Of a stretch of DNA of 5,640 nucleotides, positions 1 through 4,990 are shown piece by piece. The DNA lies in NCBI GenBank assembly GCA_025455245.1, contig JALOMX010000160.1, positions 1 to 5,640 of the forward strand, given 5' to 3'. The translations under genes were made by a program, and so were the position numbers. Positions within the stretch are counted from its first letter, which is position 1; each line of letters begins with the position of its first letter. The notes under the pieces were generated by a model. It was not told the origin of the DNA, searched no databases, and saw only the letters and a program-made list of their open reading frames with translations. This DNA is from Chitinophagaceae bacterium. Its GTDB lineage: Bacteria > Bacteroidota > Bacteroidia > Chitinophagales > Chitinophagaceae.

Positions 1-707
1 GAAAGCAGGTCTTTCTTTGGACCAATACCGGTAAGCCTGAGCCTTACCATGCCATAGTTGGGCAGGTAGGCAAGTTTAATATGTCCGGGTAGTGCTTCTT
101 CCCATTCTTGAATGGTTTCAGCCAAAAAACTCTCCCCAATACCGGCTGTTAAAAGAGTCCTGTGTACAATGGCAGGCAATGAAAGTTTTTCCTGAAGCCT
201 TGGCAGCACCTCGTTTTGCATGATCCCCTTCATTTCATGCGGCACTCCCGGCATGCTTACAAAAACTACCCCGTTTTTTTCAAACCACATGCCGGGGGCT
301 GTTCCCCTTGGATTGAACAAAACCGTGCAAACATCAGGAACCTCGGCCTGCTTCCTGTTGCGATCAAGCATAGGCCTGTTCAATCGCTTGAAAATTTCTT
401 CCACATGGTTAAGAACATTCTCATTTAATACCATCGATCCGCCAAAATATTCACAAAGCAGTGGCTTGGTAATATCATCGGCGGTTGGGCCAAGCCCGCC
501 GGTTATCAATACAACCGGACTTTTGGAAGTGGCATTATCAAGTGCCTCCCATATATCGCGCCACACATCACCCACACTAATCCTTTCGCGGACAAGTATT
601 CCGGCCTCATTCAATTGCTGTGCCATCCATGCACTGTTTGTATCTATTACCTGTCCTATCAGCAGTTCATCTCCTATCGTAATTATCGTGGCAAAAATTT
701 TTTCCAT
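1..707 (-). CDS. cinA: CinA family protein, N-terminal part (cut by left window edge)
   Basis: The minus strand is open from an ATG at 705-707 to the window edge, giving 235 codons with no stop. The product reads as the N-terminal MoaB/Mog-like (molybdopterin-binding fold) domain of CinA. It opens with MEKIFATIITIGDELLIGQ (family pattern: GDELL-G near residues 12-18), has the glycine-rich block TGGLGPTADDITK at residues 69-81, NPRGTAPGMWF at 132-142, and MPGVPHEMKGI at 152-162. In characterised family members this region carries ADP-ribose pyrophosphatase activity, and a C-terminal domain, which would lie left of base 1, deamidates nicotinamide mononucleotide in pyridine nucleotide salvage. 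Whether that C-terminal domain is present cannot be seen here. The start is firm because the family motif begins directly after it, and no Shine-Dalgarno precedes it. The gene diverges from the dacB-type gene across a 104-bp spacer. The family is certain; the exact enzyme activity is inferred. Confidence 0.93.
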   Translation of the reverse strand, partial: MEKIFATIITIGDELLIGQVIDTNSAWMAQQLNEAGILVRERISVGDVWRDIWEALDNATSKSPVVLITGGLGPTADDITKPLLCEYFGGSMVLNENVLNHVEEIFKRLNRPMLDRNRKQAEVPDVCTVLFNPRGTAPGMWFEKNGVVFVSMPGVPHEMKGIMQNEVLPRLQEKLSLPAIVHRTLLTAGIGESFLAETIQEWEEALPGHIKLAYLPNYGMVRLRLTGIGPKKDLL

Positions 708-811
708 GCTTTTAAGTTTATCATTGCAATCAACTGTTAAATGCTTTGCCCGGATTGGCTTAATGTTGTTTTTTTGATGCTCCGGAGCGTCATTACTAAT
801 CAGATGAACAC
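708..811. promoter_or_regulatory. Divergent spacer between cinA and dacB
   Basis: This 104-bp gap must hold the promoters for both divergent genes unless they are read from farther away. On the plus strand TAATGTTG at 761-768 matches the Bacteroidota -7 element TAnnTTTG at five of six fixed positions and would give dacB a leader of roughly 35-40 bases. I found no TTG/TTTG -33 element at a suitable distance. On the minus strand I found no full match for cinA. A T-rich run (769-775) is the only other notable feature. No hairpin or riboswitch-like structure was seen. Treat this as a promoter region by position, with weak motif support. Confidence 0.3.
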
Positions 812-2209
812 ATGCAACAAAAATACTCCATAACAGTTCTGTCCCTTTTTTTATCTGTTCAAATATTTGCTCAGTTTTCCGAAAAGATCAACGGGGCATG
901 GCAACGATTTGTTTCCGATCCGCAAATGAAGTATGCCATGGCTTCTATTCTCATCGTGGATGCATCATCGGGGAGTACCATTTTTTCAAAGAATGAACAC
1001 GTAGGGCTTGCACCGGCAAGTACATTAAAGGTTGTAACTGCTGCAACCGCATTGGAGATGTTCGGGCCTTCTTATCGTTTTGTCACACAGGTAGGATATA
1101 AGGGTACCATACAAAATGGTGTATTAAATGGCAATATCATTTTAGAAGCATCCGGCGATCCGACGTTGGGAAGTTGGCGATATGCTTCCACCAAAAATTT
1201 TGCACAACTTGGTGAATTGGCCGGCATGTTGGAAAAGGCCGGTATCCGAAAAATGGAAGGGCAATGGATTGTAAATGAATCCGGTTACAGCAGTCAGGCT
1301 ACTCCCGGCGGATGGCCTTTTGACGATATGGGAAATTATTACGGGGCCGGTGCCGCAGGTTTTAACTGGTACGAAAACCAGTATGACTTAATACTGAACC
1401 CCGGAACAGCCGAAGGGAAACCGGTAAAAATTGCCCGCACCGAACCTGTGCCCGATGCAGTTGATCTGCGAAATGAACTCAAAACCGGTCCTGCCGGTAG
1501 CGGCGACCGTGCCATCATTTACCCCGATCTTTGGCCAAACGGTACCGTACGCGGTACTGTACCCGCCGGGGTAAAGGAATTTACCATCAGCGGTTCTATT
1601 GCCGAGCCCGCCGATTATTTTTTCCGGACTGCGCGTAACGCATCCCTCTTTGGGGTTAAGTCCGAACCATTCAACGGATTGCAGGGGCAAAGGAGTTTTT
1701 CATTTGAGTCTTCGGGTTCTAAACCACTTGGCCAATGGACAAGTCCCGGGCTTGACAGCATCGTTTATTTCTTTTTGCAAAAAAGTGTAAACCTGTATGG
1801 CGAAGCGCTTGCAAAGCACATTGGCAAGGATGGAAAAGAGCCCGCCGGAACGGAGAAAGGGGTGAAAAGGATCAGGGAGTTCTGGAAGGCAAGGGGTATT
1901 GACGATGCATCTCTTCATATGTACGACGGTAGTGGTTTGTCGCCATCCAATAGGGTAACGGCCCGCGCCTTGGTGCAGGTAATGCAGTACGCACGCACAC
2001 GGGATTGGTTTGGCGCTTTTTACGAAGGATTACCAACCATTAACGGATTGAAAATGAAAAGCGGAAGCATAACAGGGGTAAGGGCCTATACCGGTTATAT
2101 TTCTTCAGGTGGAAAGACTTACAGCTTTGCATTTATTGTCAATAATTTTGATGGATCTTCATCATCCATCATGCAAAAAATGTTTACTGTTTTGAATACC
2201 CTGAAATAA
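812..2209 (+). CDS. dacB: D-alanyl-D-alanine carboxypeptidase/endopeptidase, PBP4 type (peptidase S13)
   Basis: This is a 465-residue low-molecular-weight penicillin-binding protein of family S13, close to the length of E. coli PBP4 (477). Enzymes of this family remove the terminal D-Ala of peptidoglycan stem peptides or cut DD-crosslinks, working outside the cytoplasmic membrane. A Sec signal peptide is visible: a short positive start, hydrophobic residues 6-19, and a likely cut after Ala20 (QIFA|QF). The active-site SxxK is Ser70-Thr-Leu-Lys73 in APASTLK. The second motif region is YDGSGLSPSN (371-380), and the third is Lys416-Ser-Gly418 followed by SITGV, where many relatives have KTG. NLYGEALAKHIG (327-338) is also typical. 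The stretch between motifs one and two holds the large insert expected of this family. An earlier ATG at 804 is in another frame and stops at once, so 812 is the start. There is no Shine-Dalgarno. The choice between carboxypeptidase and endopeptidase cannot be made from sequence. Confidence 0.93.
   Translation: MQQKYSITVLSLFLSVQIFAQFSEKINGAWQRFVSDPQMKYAMASILIVDASSGSTIFSKNEHVGLAPASTLKVVTAATALEMFGPSYRFVTQVGYKGTIQNGVLNGNIILEASGDPTLGSWRYASTKNFAQLGELAGMLEKAGIRKMEGQWIVNESGYSSQATPGGWPFDDMGNYYGAGAAGFNWYENQYDLILNPGTAEGKPVKIARTEPVPDAVDLRNELKTGPAGSGDRAIIYPDLWPNGTVRGTVPAGVKEFTISGSIAEPADYFFRTARNASLFGVKSEPFNGLQGQRSFSFESSGSKPLGQWTSPGLDSIVYFFLQKSVNLYGEALAKHIGKDGKEPAGTEKGVKRIREFWKARGIDDASLHMYDGSGLSPSNRVTARALVQVMQYARTRDWFGAFYEGLPTINGLKMKSGSITGVRAYTGYISSGGKTYSFAFIVNNFDGSSSSIMQKMFTVLNTLK
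1541..1563. repeat. 23-bp near-palindrome inside dacB
   Basis: Arms ggtaccgtac (1541-1550) and gtactgtacc (1554-1563) are reverse complements except for one base, around a gcg loop. The same bases also form a direct repeat with a 12-base period, encoding GTV-R-GTV (residues 244-250 of the protein). It may simply be a by-product of that repeated peptide. Nothing else suggests an operator or terminator here, and no T-run follows. Confidence 0.5.
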
Positions 2210-2238
2210 AAAGCCCACCGGTTTTTTTCCGATGGGCT
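2204..2238 (-). terminator. Intrinsic terminator of ilvE, reaching the dacB stop
   Basis: Two ten-base arms, 2212-2221 (agcccaccgg) and 2229-2238 (ccgatgggct), enclose a seven-T loop at 2222-2228. Read on the minus strand, all ten pairs form, one of them a U-G wobble, and the stem is followed by TTTTATTT at 2211-2204, a good U-tract. It lies 20 bases past the ilvE stop codon. Read on the plus strand, the wobble becomes a C-A mismatch and no T-run follows the stem, so it should end dacB transcripts less well. The U-tract overlaps the dacB stop codon at 2207-2209. Confidence 0.85.
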
Positions 2239-2258
2239 ATTAAAACTATTGAAAAGGA

Positions 2259-3323
2259 TTAAACCTGGAACATCCATCCATGTTCATCCGCAACTTTTCC
2301 GTAACGAATATCATTCAGACGGTTTAATATTTCCGGGGTAACGGTCCATGCATTGGTGTCAAACTCCATGATGAAATCGCGGTACTTTAATTCGCGGATC
2401 ATGCTTACGGTTGCGGCTGTGCCGGTACCAAATACCTCGTTCAGTTCCCCTTTTTTGAACATTTCCTGAAGCTCATCAACGGCTATTCTTCTTTCAATCA
2501 CTTCGAGCCCCATCTCTTTCAGCACGGTCATTACACTGCGGCGGGTAATGCCATCAAGAATGGTTCCTTCTTCCAGTGATGGTGTCAGTGCTTTTTTGCC
2601 GGATATGAAAAATACATTCATGGTTCCGATCTCCTGCACGTATTTATGCTCGAAAGCATCGGTCCACAATACCTGCTGATATCCCTGTTGTTGTGCCCTT
2701 GCAGTGGGATACATGGCAGCGGCATAATTGCCGGCGGTCTTGGCATATCCAACACCCCCCGGAGCTGCCCTCGTGTACGTCTCTTCAACATAAATGCGCA
2801 TAGGCGCGGGGTAGTATGGCCCGGTTGGGCTAAGGATGATGATGAAGGTGAATTTCTCCGAAGGGCGAACGCCGATGGCATTATCGCTGGCAAATAGGAA
2901 TGGCCTGATGTACAGGGCATGGTCATCGTGGTGCGGACACCAGTCTTTATCGAGGGCAATGAGCTGACGCATTCCCTCCACAAAAATTTCTTCGGGAACC
3001 TCCGGCATCTGCATCCTTACGGCAGAGGCATTAAAGCGATGCCAGTTGTCGTATGGCCTGAAAATTGCAACCCCGCCATTTTCCTGATGGTATGCTTTAA
3101 TACCTTCAAAAATGCTTTGACCATAATGGAGGGCTGCATTGCTCGGATCGATTTGAATAGGCTGGTAAGGCTTGATTTCTACCGAATGCCATGTTTTTCC
3201 ATCATATTCCGCCACAAGCATATGGTCGGTAAAGTATTTTCCGAAAGGAACATTCTCAATGTCGATTTCCTGTAAACGCGACCGCAATACCGGTGTCGTT
3301 TTAATTTCCATAGCAGCAACCAT
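2259..3323 (-). CDS. ilvE: Branched-chain amino acid aminotransferase
   Basis: This PLP-dependent fold-type IV enzyme (354 residues from the ATG at 3321-3323) swaps the amino group between glutamate and the 2-oxo acids of valine, leucine and isoleucine. It is the last step of their synthesis and the first of their breakdown, in the cytoplasm. Visible family blocks are PFGKYFTDHM (26-35), HYGQSIFEGIKAY (66-78), the PLP-lysine block GYAKTAGNYAAA with Lys195, EIGTMNVFF (231-239) with Glu231 near the cofactor ring, and FGTGTAA (298-304), which binds the PLP phosphate. The length and the EIGTMN form fit the larger group that includes mammalian BCATs, not the roughly 309-residue E. coli IlvE. An in-frame ATG at 3309-3311 is a credible alternative start, four codons in. 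The upstream TTG at 3344 is excluded because it lies inside the -7 promoter box. The gene stands alone on this strand, with its own promoter and terminator. Confidence 0.95.
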   Translation of the reverse strand: MVAAMEIKTTPVLRSRLQEIDIENVPFGKYFTDHMLVAEYDGKTWHSVEIKPYQPIQIDPSNAALHYGQSIFEGIKAYHQENGGVAIFRPYDNWHRFNASAVRMQMPEVPEEIFVEGMRQLIALDKDWCPHHDDHALYIRPFLFASDNAIGVRPSEKFTFIIILSPTGPYYPAPMRIYVEETYTRAAPGGVGYAKTAGNYAAAMYPTARAQQQGYQQVLWTDAFEHKYVQEIGTMNVFFISGKKALTPSLEEGTILDGITRRSVMTVLKEMGLEVIERRIAVDELQEMFKKGELNEVFGTGTAATVSMIRELKYRDFIMEFDTNAWTVTPEILNRLNDIRYGKVADEHGWMFQV

Positions 3324-3332
3324 TTCAAGTAT

Positions 3333-3340
3333 TATTTTTG
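3333..3340 (+). promoter_or_regulatory. -7 promoter box for the 3372-4990 gene cluster
   Basis: TATTTTTG matches the Bacteroidota primary sigma factor -7 consensus TAnnTTTG at every fixed position. It lies 31 bases before the ATG at 3372, leaving a leader of about 25 bases, a normal geometry for this phylum. No TTG/TTTG -33 element was found 17-23 bases upstream, where the DNA already codes for the ilvE N-terminus. The AT-rich setting raises the chance of a coincidental match. Confidence 0.5.
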
Positions 3341-3341
3341 G

Positions 3342-3349
3342 CAAAATTA
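3342..3349 (-). promoter_or_regulatory. -7 promoter box for ilvE
   Basis: On the minus strand this reads TAATTTTG, a full match to the Bacteroidota -7 consensus TAnnTTTG. It sits 18 bases before the ilvE ATG at 3323 and 30 bases before the alternative ATG at 3311, giving a leader of roughly 12-25 bases. No clear -33 element is seen upstream. The box is separated by a single base from the oppositely directed box at 3333-3340, so the two promoters would overlap. Confidence 0.5.
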
Positions 3350-3371
3350 CGAAAAAGGGGCCGTTTAGCTT

Positions 3372-3923
3372 ATGGCAGAATCAATAAATGAAGGAGAAAT
3401 GACATTGGAGCCCATGCCTGCCGCCTTATTGGCCGGCATGTTTTCTAAGGGAGTGGTGGCTATTCCGGAGGAGTTTCAGGATATCAGGGAAGATGCTGCC
3501 CCGGTTGCAAAGGAGCCTGGTAAAAAGGTTCAATACCTTGGTGCATTTGGAAAAAACATATTGGTAGTTGTAAATGACCCCACCGCATTGCACCTCAATC
3601 AGGAAGACCTTGATTTCCTGGGTAAGGTTTTAGCAGCCGTAAAGTTGTCGCTTGCTGATGTGGCCATTGTGAACAGCGCAACGCAACAACTTGAATACTT
3701 TTCATTACAGGAACAGTTGCCGGCAGTTGTTGCGCTTTACTTTGGCCTGCAACCGGTTGACATTGGCGCACCTATTAAGTTTCCCCAATTCCAGGTTCAA
3801 AAATGGAACCATTGCACATTCCTGTATGCGCCGGCTTTTGAAGAAATGGGCCCGCTTGCCTCCAATGCTGTGGCGTTGAAGAAAGAACTATGGGCCGCTT
3901 TGCAAAAAATATTCGCATCATAG
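3372..3923 (+). CDS. Unrecognised conserved-type protein, weakly HolD-like
   Basis: I do not recognise this 183-residue protein with certainty. It has no signal peptide, membrane segment or cysteine cluster, so it is probably soluble and cytoplasmic. The first 50 residues are Glu- and Pro-rich and probably flexible. Then comes an alpha/beta-looking core: strand YLGAFGKNILVVVND (55-69), helix QEDLDFLGKVLAAVKLSLAD (77-96), strand VAIVN (97-101). The tail has KFPQFQ (136-141) and APAFEEMG (153-160), ending in ALKKELWAALQKIF (168-181). A strand, a helix ending in 'L-x-A-V-K-L-S', and a final 'aP-x-x-x-E-M ... K-x-x-LW' recall the DNA polymerase III psi subunit (HolD) and its uracil-DNA-glycosylase-like fold. 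This is an impression, not an alignment. The ATG at 3372 fits the promoter at 3333-3340; an in-frame ATG at 3399 is an alternative. It lies 8 bases before rdgB, so the two are probably co-transcribed. That it is a real gene is well supported by length, composition and context. Confidence 0.8.
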   Translation: MAESINEGEMTLEPMPAALLAGMFSKGVVAIPEEFQDIREDAAPVAKEPGKKVQYLGAFGKNILVVVNDPTALHLNQEDLDFLGKVLAAVKLSLADVAIVNSATQQLEYFSLQEQLPAVVALYFGLQPVDIGAPIKFPQFQVQKWNHCTFLYAPAFEEMGPLASNAVALKKELWAALQKIFAS

Positions 3924-3931
3924 ATTACGCT

Positions 3932-4513
3932 ATGCATCAACTCATTTTTGCTACCAACAACGCACATAAGGTGCAGGAAATTCAGCCCCTTGTGCCTTCG
4001 GGCATACGGGTAATTACACTTGCCGAGGCCGGCATTGACGTTGATATTCCCGAGCCGCACGACACACTCGAGGCAAATGCCGATGAGAAATCGGGTGTCA
4101 TCCTTCAAATGACCGGTGAAGATTGTTTTAGCGAGGATACGGGTCTTGAAGTGGAAGCGCTTGGCGGTGCGCCGGGGGTAAAAAGTGCACGGTATGCCGG
4201 TGAGCCGGTAAGCCATGATGCCAATATTTCCCTCTTGCTGAAAAATCTGGAAGCTGTTGAAAACCGAAATGCCAGGTTTCGGACCGTTATTTCTCTTCGA
4301 TGGAAAGGGTATCGCCATCTTTTTGAGGGCATTTGTGAAGGAACTATTTTAAAGGAACGCCGGGGTGAAAAGGGTTTCGGCTACGATCCGGTATTTTTGC
4401 CCGACGGGGCTGATAAAGCATTTGCAGAAATGACATTGGAAGAAAAATCCCAATATAGCCACAGGGCAAAAGCGGTGGAAAAGCTGATAGCTTTTTTGAA
4501 GAAGGAGGGATAA
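3932..4513 (+). CDS. rdgB: Non-canonical purine NTP pyrophosphatase (RdgB/HAM1)
   Basis: This 193-residue protein is a full-length member of the Ham1/RdgB family, whose E. coli member has 197 residues. These enzymes hydrolyse dITP, ITP and XTP to the monophosphate and pyrophosphate, keeping deaminated purines out of DNA and RNA. The N-terminus MHQLIFATNNAHKVQEI holds the family signature (F/I)-A-T-x-N-x-x-K-x-x-E. SEDTGLEVEALGG (67-79) carries Asp69 at the place of the proposed general base, followed by APGVKSARYAG (80-90). GFGYDPVFLP (148-157) and SHRAKA (176-181) form the base-specificity and phosphate-binding segments. The start at 3932 is chosen over an in-frame ATG at 3890 because the family motif begins right there and the longer form would overlap the upstream gene. 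It lies 8 bases after that gene and 42 before the thioesterase, consistent with an operon. Mg2+ dependence is known of the family. Confidence 0.96.
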   Translation: MHQLIFATNNAHKVQEIQPLVPSGIRVITLAEAGIDVDIPEPHDTLEANADEKSGVILQMTGEDCFSEDTGLEVEALGGAPGVKSARYAGEPVSHDANISLLLKNLEAVENRNARFRTVISLRWKGYRHLFEGICEGTILKERRGEKGFGYDPVFLPDGADKAFAEMTLEEKSQYSHRAKAVEKLIAFLKKEG

Positions 4514-4555
4514 ATTATTTCAGCAAATTCCATTAGTGACGAACATTTTCCAACC

Positions 4556-4990
4556 ATGCAAAAGGTAAAAATAGAAGAGCCCGCAAAATATCATTTTTCA
4601 ACAGAGATCCCAGTACGGATCACCGACCTGAATTACGGAAACCATGTGGGCAATGATGCTTTTTTAGGGTTGGTGCACGAAGCCCGGGTACAGTATTTAA
4701 AACAATATGGATACAGCGAATTAAATGTGGAGGGCTTCGGGCTTATAATGTCCGATGCTGCAATCCGGTTTATGGCTGAATTGTTTTATGGTGATGTGGT
4801 GAAAATTGAAGTGGCTCCCTTTGGTTTTTCATCTGTTGGTTTTGACCTCATTTATCGGTTGAGCATTATCAGAGAAGAAAAGCAGTCAGTGGCGGGCCTT
4901 GCCAAAACAGGAATGATATTGTTTGATTATGAAAAGCGGAGGCCTGTACCCTTGCCAGATATGCTAAAAAACAAAATGCAATTGGTTTAA
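4556..4990 (+). CDS. 4HBT-type acyl-CoA/acyl-ACP thioesterase (hot-dog fold)
   Basis: This 144-residue protein has the size and layout of a single hot-dog domain of the 4-hydroxybenzoyl-CoA thioesterase superfamily (relatives YbgC, FadM). Such enzymes hydrolyse acyl-CoA or acyl-ACP thioesters in the cytoplasm, usually as homotetramers. The active-site loop is RITDLNYGNHVGNDAF (21-36), followed by the helix HEARVQYL (41-48), matching the superfamily pattern R-x-x-D-x-D-x-x-x-H-x-x-N ... E-x-x-R. Strand-rich segments follow: AIRFMAELFYGDVVKIEV (about 69-86) and later GMILFDYEKRRPVPLP. The position that is often the second, catalytic Asp of D-x-D is Asn26 here. The substrate is not predictable. 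It is the last gene of the 3372-4990 cluster, and no Shine-Dalgarno stands before the ATG. Its stop codon (4988-4990) overlaps the stop codon of aroE on the opposite strand. Confidence 0.87.
   Translation: MQKVKIEEPAKYHFSTEIPVRITDLNYGNHVGNDAFLGLVHEARVQYLKQYGYSELNVEGFGLIMSDAAIRFMAELFYGDVVKIEVAPFGFSSVGFDLIYRLSIIREEKQSVAGLAKTGMILFDYEKRRPVPLPDMLKNKMQLV

Noticed and set aside
220..777. Open plus-strand frame of 185 codons
   Set aside because: It is antisense to cinA, whose minus-strand translation matches the family block by block; the plus-strand product is Ser/Thr/Ile-rich with no recognisable pattern.
3324..3344. TTG start at 3344 extending ilvE by seven residues
   Set aside because: The codon lies inside the TAATTTTG -7 box, so it would not be in the mRNA, and family members do not need the extra residues.
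3391..3396. AAGGAG as a Shine-Dalgarno for the ATG at 3399
   Set aside because: Only two bases separate it from the ATG, which is too close, and it encodes Glu-Gly-Glu in frame; the ATG at 3372 fits the promoter better.
3890..3931. Upstream in-frame ATG extending RdgB by 14 residues
   Set aside because: The family starts directly at the (F/I)ATxN strand, as with the ATG at 3932, and the extension would overlap the upstream gene.
3797..4318. Open minus-strand frame of 173 codons
   Set aside because: It is antisense to rdgB and to the end of the upstream gene, both better supported, and its product shows no domain.
4500..4510. GAAGGAGGG as a ribosome binding site for the thioesterase
   Set aside because: It is about 47 bases before the ATG at 4556 and encodes the Lys-Glu-Gly end of RdgB.
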